Made by a program: the position numbers and the translations under genes
NCBI GenBank assembly: GCA_003696875.1
Contig: RFHL01001298.1
Span: 1 to 12,969 of the forward strand
Origin: Bacteroidota bacterium
GTDB lineage: Bacteria > Bacteroidota > Bacteroidia > J057
Length of the DNA: 12,969 nucleotides
Direction of reading: 5' to 3'
Shown here: piece by piece, positions 4,932 to 12,663 of the stretch
Layout: each line of letters begins with the position of its first letter
Numbering within the stretch: position 1 is the stretch's first letter
Notes under the pieces: model-generated
What the model saw: only the letters and a program-made list of their open reading frames with translations
What the model was told of the DNA's origin: nothing
The model's database searches: none

Positions 4932-6752
4932 TTAATGATTATGAGATTGGGGCGGATTTGAGCTAGGTTCCTGGCGCGGTGTTGGTAATTGTTGTGTTAT
5001 GGATCCGCAGGTAAGCATCTGATCCCCGAAATAGGGATTGCGAATTTCCTCCTGAAGGCTTAGCCAATCTGCGCCTTCATTTTCCATGGCCATAGGGCAG
5101 TGTTGTACGTACAGAGTCGTTCCTTTTATTCCCAAGACTTGAATGGATTCAATTAGGGCAGTGGACAGGAAGCTGAATTGTTCACGTTGCTGAGTGAGGT
5201 CTTTGTTAGTTCCAATGGCCGTTGTATGACTTTTGAGTGCTTTGACCTTCGCCATCCAATAGTCGTGTATGTCTCCTTTGAGAAGTTTCATATCGATCTG
5301 GTCAAGCTTTTCTAACAAAATTTGAGCAGCAGCCTGTGCTTGCTGAATATCAGATGCTACCAGAGCATCTTTTAGGGGGAGATAAGCTTTTACAGCTTCT
5401 AACAATTGCTGTTGAAAGGCAGAAGGAGTAAGGTTTGTATAGTTGGGGAGGTCTGAATCGCTACCAAGCTTTGTATCTAAGAGGCGATTCATCATACTCT
5501 GCTGATTATTCAGTTGAGCTGCCGCATCTATAGCAAAACTCCCGTAGGTAACCACTTCATCCCCTGGCTGAAGACCATTTTGAACCAGATAGGAGGAACC
5601 CACTCTGTCTCCCAGTTCGATTTCCTGGTATCGAAAAGAAGGAATGCTCATATCAGGCACTTTTAGATAAACAACGGATCGCTGACCTGTCCATAAGACT
5701 GCTGATTTCGGCACTAAAAGTTGTTCTTCGCCCTGGACAGGAGAAGCTAGCGTTCCCCTTACAAACATTTCCGGTTTTAGCAATCCGCCTAAATTGGGCA
5801 CTTCCCCGCGCACAGACGCTACCCGCGTCTGCGGATTGATCACCGGATCAATGAAAGTGATGCGGGTCGTGAACGTTTTCCCTGGAACAGACGGTGTGGT
5901 AAACTGTACTGGATCCCCTACGTGTAATTGAGCTAAATCCTCCTCATAGGCATCAAACAACACCCAAACCTGGCTCAGATTGACCAGATCAAACAGCACT
6001 TCTCCCTGTTTGACATAGTCGCCAACCGATACCCGGCGCATGCTTACGATGCCCGTAGCGTCGGCATAGATGTCGAAAGTCTCTTTAATGGTTTCGTCCT
6101 CTTCGATTTGATGGATCTGATCATCGGTCAGCTTCCAATAGCGCAACTTCTGCCGGGTAGCCTGATACAGGCCCGGATTGCGTTCCCTGAGTTTGATGGC
6201 CTCGAGGAGCTCCTGCTGGGCCGTGATCAATTCGGGCGAATAAACCCGGGCAATTTGCTGCCCTTTGCGGACATATTCCCCCTTGAAGGATACAAACAGT
6301 TGCTCGATGCGTCCGGGGATATGTGCGACCTGAGAAGCCGAGAGCCGCTCATCCGCCTGGATTTTGCCAGAGAGCGTCAGGGTTCGTTCGGCCTTTCCCC
6401 CTGCCCCGAGCACCGTCGTTTCGACCTGCGCCAGCCTGACGGCCTCGGGCGTCATCTCCAGGACCAGCGGGTCGGAAGAGGGCTTGTCTTCCAGGGGGAT
6501 CAAGTCCATCCCACAAATGGGGCAATCCCCAGGCTCGTTCTGCCGGATCTGCGGGTGCATAGAGCAGGTCCAGATCGTTTCGCTGGCGCCAACCTCATGA
6601 ATGTGGTCCGAGTGCGGTTCTTGTGTCGCATGATGGGCGGGCTTGAAGAACACATAGCCCATTCCTAGCCCCAACAAGATGGCCAGGCTAAAACCAGTTA
6701 TCAGCAGGAGGGATAAATGCTTATGAATAAATGCGTTCATGACCTTCTTCAT
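4932..6752 (-). CDS. cusB: CusB-like periplasmic adaptor with C-terminal DUF3347
   Basis: A 606-aa membrane-fusion subunit linking the CusA pump to the CusC channel. One N-terminal membrane anchor (about 12-36) is followed by a His-rich stretch and a heavy-metal-binding motif: W61-T-C63-S-M65-H-P, then C77-P-I-C80-G-M82. The barrel-sandwich, helical hairpin and beta-barrel regions run from about 125 to 415. A DUF3347 domain (about 445-590) ends the protein, with HCPMA (551-555) and NPYFGDQMLTCG (572-582); the extreme end is HNH. I chose the Met at 6752, 4 nt after the cusC stop and just before the membrane anchor; an upstream Met at 6809 would overlap cusC by 53 bases and add an unlikely leader. 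GC falls from about 62% (37 of 60, 6361-6420) to 40% (24 of 60, 5281-5340) along the gene. Confidence 0.93.
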   Translation of the reverse strand: MKKVMNAFIHKHLSLLLITGFSLAILLGLGMGYVFFKPAHHATQEPHSDHIHEVGASETIWTCSMHPQIRQNEPGDCPICGMDLIPLEDKPSSDPLVLEMTPEAVRLAQVETTVLGAGGKAERTLTLSGKIQADERLSASQVAHIPGRIEQLFVSFKGEYVRKGQQIARVYSPELITAQQELLEAIKLRERNPGLYQATRQKLRYWKLTDDQIHQIEEDETIKETFDIYADATGIVSMRRVSVGDYVKQGEVLFDLVNLSQVWVLFDAYEEDLAQLHVGDPVQFTTPSVPGKTFTTRITFIDPVINPQTRVASVRGEVPNLGGLLKPEMFVRGTLASPVQGEEQLLVPKSAVLWTGQRSVVYLKVPDMSIPSFRYQEIELGDRVGSSYLVQNGLQPGDEVVTYGSFAIDAAAQLNNQQSMMNRLLDTKLGSDSDLPNYTNLTPSAFQQQLLEAVKAYLPLKDALVASDIQQAQAAAQILLEKLDQIDMKLLKGDIHDYWMAKVKALKSHTTAIGTNKDLTQQREQFSFLSTALIESIQVLGIKGTTLYVQHCPMAMENEGADWLSLQEEIRNPYFGDQMLTCGSITQQLPTPRQEPSSNPPQSHNH

Positions 6753-6756
6753 TGGA

Positions 6757-7998
6757 TTAGTAAGGCAAGTACCGCATGATGGCGGCGCTGGCTGTATGGC
6801 TTTTGACAATCGCCTGAAGTTGTTTCAATTGGTAATCAAGGAGGGCGCCCTCCAGCCGCAAGAGCTCGTCAAAACCTTGGGCCTGGGAAGCATAGCTCGC
6901 TTCCAGAATCTCGATGGCGGCATGGGTCGTCTGGATTTGTCGTTCGAATAAGTCCAGGTCCAATCTGGCCTCAGCATAGTCTGCAAAGGCCATTTCTATG
7001 GAGGCTTCAAACTGGCTGAGCATTTCGAGCTTACGGGCTTCCAGGGCTTCAATCCGCAACCTTTCCTCCCTTTCTCTTGCCTCGTATTTGCCGCGATACA
7101 GTGGAATGGAAAGCGTGGCACGTACCTGAAAGGCATCCCGGCCATTTTGCTCAGGGAACGCATCTGTTCGCGGCCCGGTGTTGAAGTAATCTACCCCAAT
7201 ACCAAAGGCAGGTCTGCCCTGCAAGGTATTTACCCGAATAGCCGCTTCGGCGGCCTGCTGTTGCAACTCGTACATGCGGAGCATGGGATGGGTACTGCGG
7301 ACTTCATTCAGGAGACTATCCCTGTCTAGAGGCAAAAGGGCCAGGGAGAGGGTGTCTTGAACAACAATGGGCGTCGCTAAGTCCCTGAATAAGATTTGGT
7401 TAATCTCCGCTTGTGGTTTTCGCTTTCGATTTTCGAGAAGCCTAATGCGCTGAGCATACGCATCAATTTGTAACTCCAGCCGCAAGACATCCGCAAGGGA
7501 GGCGGTCCCGGAGGCGACCTTGCTCTCCGCGAGCTCCTTCAAAGCCTGGAGGAGCTCGACATTTTCCTGCAGGATGCCCTGGGAAGCAGACAACTCATAC
7601 AGCGTGAAATATGCGTTATCAATCCGATACTTCAACTCCAACTCCAGGGCGGCAATACGTTCGAAGATAGCTCTGGCCTCTACCGTCGCCCAGTCTTCCT
7701 GGGCGTGTAGGGTGCCAAACCAGGGAAACATCTGGGTGGCACTCAGCCGCACTCGCTGCGGCCCCAGCCGGGTTTCCACCGGCAGGATGAAGGCCCCCAA
7801 CGCTACTTCCGGATTGGGCAGCTGATTCACCTGTGGAGCCTTTTCCAGTGCTGCCAGATACGTGTTTTTGAGCGCCAGGAGCGCCTGGTTCCGGGTTATA
7901 GCCTGGTGGAGCAAGGAATCCGGATGTTGGGCCCAAACCTGACCAGCCCCTATCAAGAGGCCTGTCGTCAGGAGCAGATATAGTCCAATGCGTCTCAT
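6757..7998 (-). CDS. cusC: TolC-family outer-membrane channel (CusC-like)
   Basis: A 413-aa outer-membrane efflux protein completing the CusCBA conduit. The signal peptide (1-23) is cut after VWA. The two TolC repeats are visible as long heptad-like helices (about 100-205 and 300-405), each followed or preceded by short beta segments. FPWFGTL (91-97) and LSIPLYRGKY (296-305) are typical strand-to-helix motifs of this group. I placed the start at 7998, where ATG overlaps the cusA stop (ATGA); an upstream Met at 8040 would put extra residues before the signal peptide. The Cus assignment rests mainly on the neighbours, since TolC proteins do not show substrate specificity in sequence. Confidence 0.92.
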   Translation of the reverse strand: MRRIGLYLLLTTGLLIGAGQVWAQHPDSLLHQAITRNQALLALKNTYLAALEKAPQVNQLPNPEVALGAFILPVETRLGPQRVRLSATQMFPWFGTLHAQEDWATVEARAIFERIAALELELKYRIDNAYFTLYELSASQGILQENVELLQALKELAESKVASGTASLADVLRLELQIDAYAQRIRLLENRKRKPQAEINQILFRDLATPIVVQDTLSLALLPLDRDSLLNEVRSTHPMLRMYELQQQAAEAAIRVNTLQGRPAFGIGVDYFNTGPRTDAFPEQNGRDAFQVRATLSIPLYRGKYEAREREERLRIEALEARKLEMLSQFEASIEMAFADYAEARLDLDLFERQIQTTHAAIEILEASYASQAQGFDELLRLEGALLDYQLKQLQAIVKSHTASAAIMRYLPY

Positions 7999-10900
7999 TG
8001 TTTTGGTCTTGGGTTGAGGCGGAACCTGCTTTCCTGCCATAGCGAAAAGAGGACCGGCACGGTAAACATGGTCAGGGTTTGCAGCACCATCCCTCCAAAG
8101 GAGGGGATGGCCATGGGCAGCATGATGTCGGCCCCCCGTCCGGTGGAGGTCAGGATAGGCAACAGGGCCAGAATGGTCGTCGCCGTGGTCATCATAGCCG
8201 GCCGCACGCGCCGTAACCCTCCGGCAACGACTGCATCCCGAATCTCCTCTACACTCTCGGGTTGCGATTCCCGAAAACTGTCCTTCAAAAAGGTTGCGAC
8301 CAGCACCCCGTCATCCGTGGCGATGCCAAAGAGGGCCAGAAACCCCACCCAAACCGCTACACTGAGGTTGATGGGCTCGACCTGAAACAAATCGCGCATA
8401 TTTATACCCAGCAGGCTGAAATCCAGGAACCAGGGCTGGCTATAGAGGCCAATCATGATGAAGCCCCCGGAAAAGGCAATAAACACCCCGGTAAAGACCA
8501 TCAGGGAGATGGTCGCGGAGCGAAACTGGAAGTACAGAATCAGGAAAATGAGTCCCAGGGCAAGGGGCAGCACCACCGCGAGCCGCCGGCTGGCTCGCAC
8601 CTGCTGCTCATAGTTGCCGGCAAAGCGGTAGCTGATTCCCGCCGGAACGGCCAATTGCCCCGCCTCGATCTGACCGGCGAGGTAGGTCCGGGCGTTGTCC
8701 ACCACCTCGACTTCTGAATACCCCTCTTCCCGATCAAACAGCACATAGCCTATCAAAAAGCCGTCTTCGCTTTTGATGGATTGCGGGCCTTGCTCGTACT
8801 GGACCTCAACCACTTCACCCAGGGGAATCTGCCCCTGGCTGGAGGAAGGTAAAAGCACCCGCTTCAGGATATCCGGATCGTCCCGCAACTCGCGGGGATA
8901 GCGGATCCGGATGGCATATCGTTCCCGGCCCTCGACGGTGGAGGTCATCGTCATGCCGCCGATGGCGGCCTGGATGTGCCGCTGCACCTCTTCCACCGTC
9001 AACCCATGCCGGCTGATGGCATCCCGATTGATGTCAAGCAGCAAGTATGGCTTGCCGACGATACGGTCGGCAAAGACAGCGGCTTCCTTGACTCCTTCTA
9101 CCTCCTTCAAAGCCTGCTCCAGCTTCAGGCCAAAGGCCTCGATGGTCCTCAGGTCTGATCCCCGCACCTTGATGCCCATAGGGGCCCGCATGCCCGTCTG
9201 CAACATCACCAACCGCGTTTCGATGGGCTGCAACTTGGGCGACGAGGTTACGCCCGGAAGCCGGGTGACTTTGACGATTTCCTCCCAGATGTCGTCCGGG
9301 TCCTGGATGTGGTCCCGCCACTGGCGAAAGTACCGCCCCCTTGGATCAGGAATCAACGCGCCTTGCTCATCTCGCTGATACGTTTCGGAATCCGGATCAT
9401 AGGCAAAGCGAAGGCGATGGCCGTCGGCATCGGTTTTGTATTCCGATTTGTACAAAATCACATTCTCATACATCGACATGGGCGCCGGGTCCAGAGCACT
9501 TTCCACCCGGCCGGCTTTTCCCACGACCATTTCAACTTCCGGAATGGCCGTAACGGCCATATCCAGCAGGCGGAGGTTCTTGATGTTTTCCTGCATGCCG
9601 GCATGCGGCATAGAGGTCGGCATCAGCAAGAAGGAGCCCTCATCAAGCGCTGGCATAAACTCTTCGCCGGTAGCCTGAAACACCCGGTATCCCTGATACA
9701 CCAGCAGACCTACCACGAGCAGAAAGGCGAGCTTGTACCGCAGCAGGAAACGCAGAATGGGGCCATAAAAGTGGATCACGAGGTAGAATGCCCCAATGAG
9801 CAGACCGATGATGCTGCTCACGAAAACATAGTTGGTCAACAGGGACTGATTCACCCCCAGTGGCATCCAGACCTTGGTGAGAAAAAATCCGACGATGAGG
9901 GCATAGGTGATCGGTTCGACCCAGGAAAAGGCGCTTATCCAGGCTTTGCGCCTGCTGGTTATCCAATGTTTGATCAGGGTGAGTCCCCCCATCAGGCTCA
10001 GCAGCCAGGCCAGAGGATGAAAAAATACCAGGATCAAGCCAGCCAAAACCAGGGTGCTGTTGAGCACCAAACGGAGACCATGCTGACGAATCCGCACCGA
10101 AAAGAGGGAGTGGGCCAGGGGCGGAATAATGGTGATGGCCACGATGATGGAGGCCACCAGCGCAAAGGTTTTGGTGAAAGCCAGGGGTTTGAACAGTTTG
10201 CCCTCGGCGGCCTCCATGGTAAAGACAGGCAGAAAGCTTATCACCGTCGTCGCCACGGCGGTGATGATGGCCGATGCAACCTCTACGGTCGCCTGGAAAA
10301 GCGTTTCCAGCAAGCTTTCCTCTTCCGGAGCTTCTTCCATCCGCTTCACCATGCTCTCCGCCATGACAATGCCCATGTCTACCATCGTCCCGATGGCGAT
10401 GGCGATCCCAGACAGGGCAACAATGTTGGCGTCTACGCCGAGGTAGCGCATCGCAATGAAACACATCAGCACGGCTATTGGCAGCGTACTGCTCACCAAC
10501 AGGGAGGACTTCAGGTTTAGCAACATCAGGATCACCACGATAATGGTGATGAGAATTTCCAGCGTAAGGGCCTCTTCCAGGGTGCCAAGAGTTTCCTTGA
10601 TCAAGCCGGTCCGGTCGTAGAAAGGCACAATGGTGACTTTGGAAACCGTGCCATCGGCTAAGGTCTTGGTGGGAAGGCCCGGCTCGATTTCGGCGATTTG
10701 GGCCTTCACATGTTCAATGACCGCCAGAGGGTTGGCCCCATAACGAGCCACGACCACGCCCCCGACCGCCTCGGCCCCTGACTTGTCTAACACGCCCCTC
10801 CGGGTGGCTGGTCCCAGGTGCACATGGGCGATGTCTCCTATCCGGATGGGGACATTGAGGGTGGTTTTCACTACACTTTTTTCGATATCTCCAATCTCCT

Positions 10901-11666
10901 TCACATAGCCCAGACCCCTCACAAAGTATTCAGCCAGATTGATCTCAATGGTTTGGGCCCCGATGTCCAGGTTACTCCCCCGAATGGCTTTCATCACCTG
11001 ATCCAGGGTAATGCCATAGGTTTTCATGGCTTCGGGGTCCACATCTACCTGGTATTCCTGGACAAAGCCCCCGATGGAAGCGACTTCGGACACCCCCTCC
11101 GCCGATGACAGGCCATAGCGGACATAAAAATCCTGGATGCTGCGGAGTTCATGCGGGTTCCATCCGCCGGTAGGGTTACCGGCGGAATCACGCCCTTCCA
11201 GGGTGTACCAGAAAATCTGCCCCAAGGCAGTGGCATCGGGTCCCAGCGTCGGTTGTACCCCTTCGGGTAGCAGGTTGACCGGGAGGGAATTGAGCTTTTC
11301 CAGAATGCGGCTGCGACTCCAATAAAAATCTACTTCATCATTGAAAATGATGTAGATACTGGAAAAGCCAAACATAGAGTTGGACCGAATACTCTTGACC
11401 CCGGGGATACCCAGCAAGGCCGTCGTGAGCGGGTAGGAAATCTGGTCCTCCACATCCTGAGGGGAGCGTCCCATCCATTTGGTAAAGACAATCTGCTGGT
11501 TTTCGCCAATGTCGGGAATAGCATCGACTGGCACCGGATCCCGGGGCAGGTTTCGAAGCCCGAAATCAAAAGGAGCGGTACTCAAGCCCCAACCGACAAA
11601 CAAGGCCAGCAGTAGCCAGGCGACCAGGGGATTTTCAAGAAAAAAACGAATATATCTCGCAAGCAT
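7995..11666 (-). CDS. cusA: CusA-like RND copper/silver efflux pump
   Basis: A 1223-aa inner-membrane proton-driven RND pump of the heavy-metal (HAE) group. The methionine triad that binds Cu(I)/Ag(I) in E. coli CusA is present: M682 (FLLMPTS), M732 (PMSMYENV) and M821 (RLVMLQTGM). Charged residues for the proton relay are seen in helix 4 (D430 and E437 in VDMGIVMAES), with acidic residues in the late helix (D1118, D1119 in ATDDGVLV). It is longer than E. coli CusA (about 1047 aa). One extra stretch (about 530-635) has up to four hydrophobic segments; another (about 741-790) lies in the periplasmic part between the second and third methionines. Both are familiar from Bacteroidota homologues. 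It is the first intact pump gene of the operon and overlaps cusC by 4 nt. Confidence 0.96.
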   Translation of the reverse strand: MLARYIRFFLENPLVAWLLLALFVGWGLSTAPFDFGLRNLPRDPVPVDAIPDIGENQQIVFTKWMGRSPQDVEDQISYPLTTALLGIPGVKSIRSNSMFGFSSIYIIFNDEVDFYWSRSRILEKLNSLPVNLLPEGVQPTLGPDATALGQIFWYTLEGRDSAGNPTGGWNPHELRSIQDFYVRYGLSSAEGVSEVASIGGFVQEYQVDVDPEAMKTYGITLDQVMKAIRGSNLDIGAQTIEINLAEYFVRGLGYVKEIGDIEKSVVKTTLNVPIRIGDIAHVHLGPATRRGVLDKSGAEAVGGVVVARYGANPLAVIEHVKAQIAEIEPGLPTKTLADGTVSKVTIVPFYDRTGLIKETLGTLEEALTLEILITIIVVILMLLNLKSSLLVSSTLPIAVLMCFIAMRYLGVDANIVALSGIAIAIGTMVDMGIVMAESMVKRMEEAPEEESLLETLFQATVEVASAIITAVATTVISFLPVFTMEAAEGKLFKPLAFTKTFALVASIIVAITIIPPLAHSLFSVRIRQHGLRLVLNSTLVLAGLILVFFHPLAWLLSLMGGLTLIKHWITSRRKAWISAFSWVEPITYALIVGFFLTKVWMPLGVNQSLLTNYVFVSSIIGLLIGAFYLVIHFYGPILRFLLRYKLAFLLVVGLLVYQGYRVFQATGEEFMPALDEGSFLLMPTSMPHAGMQENIKNLRLLDMAVTAIPEVEMVVGKAGRVESALDPAPMSMYENVILYKSEYKTDADGHRLRFAYDPDSETYQRDEQGALIPDPRGRYFRQWRDHIQDPDDIWEEIVKVTRLPGVTSSPKLQPIETRLVMLQTGMRAPMGIKVRGSDLRTIEAFGLKLEQALKEVEGVKEAAVFADRIVGKPYLLLDINRDAISRHGLTVEEVQRHIQAAIGGMTMTSTVEGRERYAIRIRYPRELRDDPDILKRVLLPSSSQGQIPLGEVVEVQYEQGPQSIKSEDGFLIGYVLFDREEGYSEVEVVDNARTYLAGQIEAGQLAVPAGISYRFAGNYEQQVRASRRLAVVLPLALGLIFLILYFQFRSATISLMVFTGVFIAFSGGFIMIGLYSQPWFLDFSLLGINMRDLFQVEPINLSVAVWVGFLALFGIATDDGVLVATFLKDSFRESQPESVEEIRDAVVAGGLRRVRPAMMTTATTILALLPILTSTGRGADIMLPMAIPSFGGMVLQTLTMFTVPVLFSLWQESRFRLNPRPKQ

Positions 11667-11696
11667 GATGTCATATTTCGGAGAAAGGGCCCGGAA

Positions 11697-11720
11697 CCAG
11701 GCCTGGGGGAGGCACCTCCC
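11697..11720. promoter_or_regulatory. tandem palindromes upstream of cusA
   Basis: A perfect palindrome CCAGGCCTGG (11697-11706) is followed at once by GGGAGG-CA-CCTCCC (11707-11720). They lie 31 bases before the cusA start, between it and the receptor remnant. They could be an operator or a leftover intergenic structure. The second has a 2-base loop, so a DNA site is more likely than an RNA hairpin. No promoter motif is clear nearby. Confidence 0.3.
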
Positions 11721-11811
11721 AACGCTTCTTGGATTCGCACAGCTCAGGGATATAGCTTTCCTCCCAGCAGGTTGAAAGGCTCGGCCCCTGGATTATTTGG
11801 AGGTCAACCCG

Positions 11812-12141
11812 CTACTCCAGCCGGTACCGAAAGCCCGCATATACATTGCGACCAAAGATGGGCCCCCAGACCATGGAGGCATCAAGAAAGCCGCTGAAAG
11901 GCTGTTCGGCGGAGAGAATCGGGTTTTCCTGCCGGAAATCGAGCAGGTTTTCGCCTCCTACATACAACTCCCAGGCCTGGCCCAGTTTTTTGCTGATCTA
12001 CCCATTGAGCAGCCAGAAGTCGGGCGACCGCTGGGCCAGCCGGAAGGCTTCCGGATTCTGATCGGTATCGGGCAGGCGCTTGCTGCCCTGCCAAGAGACA
12101 CTTCCCCAGAGCAGGGAGAGGAGGAAAAAGGATATTTTCAT
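11812..12141 (-). pseudogene. TonB-dependent receptor remnant (signal peptide joined to C-terminus, amber stop)
   Basis: The frame runs 110 codons from ATG (12139-12141) to TAG (11812-11814). Codons 1-17 are a signal peptide, MKISFFLLSLLWGSVSW. From about codon 19 the sequence is the end of a Bacteroidota TonB-dependent receptor: GSKRLPDTDQNPEAF, SPDFWLLNG, then WELYVGGENLLDFRQ, FDASMVWGPIFGR-like FLDASMVWGPIFGR, and a final aromatic beta strand VYAGFRYRLE. The plug and nearly all of the barrel (expected about 600-700 residues) are missing. An internal TAG (11998-12000) interrupts the rest after LLNG. A receptor between an HMA gene and cusA is usual in Bacteroidota copper loci, so this is the decayed form of an expected gene. 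The in-frame join suggests one large internal deletion. Confidence 0.85.
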
Positions 12142-12166
12142 GTCGGAAGGGATGTGGATTGGGGGG

Positions 12167-12197
12167 GAGGGACGAATGGTGAACCCCATTCGCCCTC
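12167..12197 (-). other. hairpin between the HMA gene and receptor remnant
   Basis: GAGGG-a-CGAATGG (12167-12179) pairs with CCATTCG-CCCTC (12186-12197), giving 12 pairs with one bulged A and the loop TGAACC. On the - strand it is followed by a C-rich tract, not a T tract, so it is not a standard terminator. It may stabilise or process the transcript between the genes. Confidence 0.45.
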
Positions 12198-12209
12198 TTA
12201 TCCATCTCG

Positions 12210-12223
12210 AATCAGTACTGATT
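12210..12223. promoter_or_regulatory. perfect 14-bp palindrome at the HMA gene stop
   Basis: AATCAGTACTGATT is a perfect palindrome that overlaps the stop codon of the HMA gene. Its form, two half-sites without a spacer, fits a small dimeric DNA-binding protein, but it could be chance. Confidence 0.25.
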
Positions 12224-12581
12224 AATGAGACTCCACGCCATCGCGGTAGCGACAGCAACCGGGGAGTTCAGCATAGACCGCGTCGGGCGCCTTGGCGCCC
12301 TCGTTGTCATGGCCGGCCTCGGCAATCGTCTGACAAATGGCTTCCTTGTTGGTCCGCTTGCGCTTGTAGACCACCCGTAGCTGATGGGTCTTTTTGTCCC
12401 ACTCGGCGAGTTTCACACCGGGTACATAGAGGGCCGCCTCCTGAATGCGTGCCTGGCACATGCCGCAGACGCCAGAGACCGACAAGGTATCGGTGACCAC
12501 TTTGGGCGGTGCCTGGGCAAAGCTTTGCTGGCTCCAGAGCAGGAAAAAGAGGGGGAGGGAAAGATATGCGAGGACTTTCAT
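12222..12581 (-). CDS. secreted heavy-metal-associated (HMA) domain protein
   Basis: A 119-aa protein with a signal peptide (1-23, cleaved after FAQ or nearby) and one HMA ferredoxin-like domain (about 28-92). The metal-binding loop is GVCGMC (C39 and C42), a CxxC site for Cu(I) or a similar soft metal. After the domain comes a short tail with APDAVYAELPGCC (C109, C110), a conserved ending in Bacteroidota members. Located in the periplasm, it may carry copper to or from CusCBA; that role is inferred from context. I chose the Met at 12581 because it starts the signal peptide. The reading frame is open upstream to 12662, but that part encodes a nested palindrome and looks non-coding. It is the first intact operon gene before the receptor remnant. 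Confidence 0.88.
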   Translation of the reverse strand: MKVLAYLSLPLFFLLWSQQSFAQAPPKVVTDTLSVSGVCGMCQARIQEAALYVPGVKLAEWDKKTHQLRVVYKRKRTNKEAICQTIAEAGHDNEGAKAPDAVYAELPGCCRYRDGVESH

Positions 12582-12592
12582 GAGATGAAGAT

Positions 12593-12661
12593 TGAACGTG
12601 AATACAAACGGAGACGCGCGCCCGATCAGGTGATCGGCGCGGCAGGGGAGATTCACGTTCA
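12593..12661. promoter_or_regulatory. 69-bp nested double inverted repeat upstream of the HMA gene
   Basis: Outer arms: TGAACGTGAAT (12593-12603) and its exact reverse complement ATTCACGTTCA (12651-12661). Inner arms: CGCG-c-CCGATCA (12617-12628) and TGATCGG-CGCG (12631-12641) around GG. It fills almost the whole gap between two - strand genes, ending 11 bases before the HMA start. It may be an operator pair, an RNA attenuator or stability element, or a short repeat unit. The inner hairpin has no T tract. Confidence 0.6.
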
Positions 12662-12663
12662 CA

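Noticed and set aside
6108..6668. A 186-codon + strand frame opposite cusB
   Set aside because: Antisense to the metal-binding and barrel regions of CusB, with no independent motif.
9309..10520. A 403-codon open frame on the + strand opposite cusA
   Set aside because: It is rich in His, Gly, Gln and Asp with no domain-like pattern. The opposite strand encodes a complete RND pump with all key residues, so this is its shadow.
11882..12205. A 107-codon - strand frame overlapping the receptor remnant in another frame
   Set aside because: Pro/Arg/Ala-rich without motifs, and it competes with the receptor frame that has a signal peptide and known C-terminal strands.
11797..12225. A 142-codon + strand frame across the receptor remnant
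   Set aside because: The - strand carries clear TonB-receptor C-terminal motifs in one frame. The + strand frame is antisense to these and has no motif.
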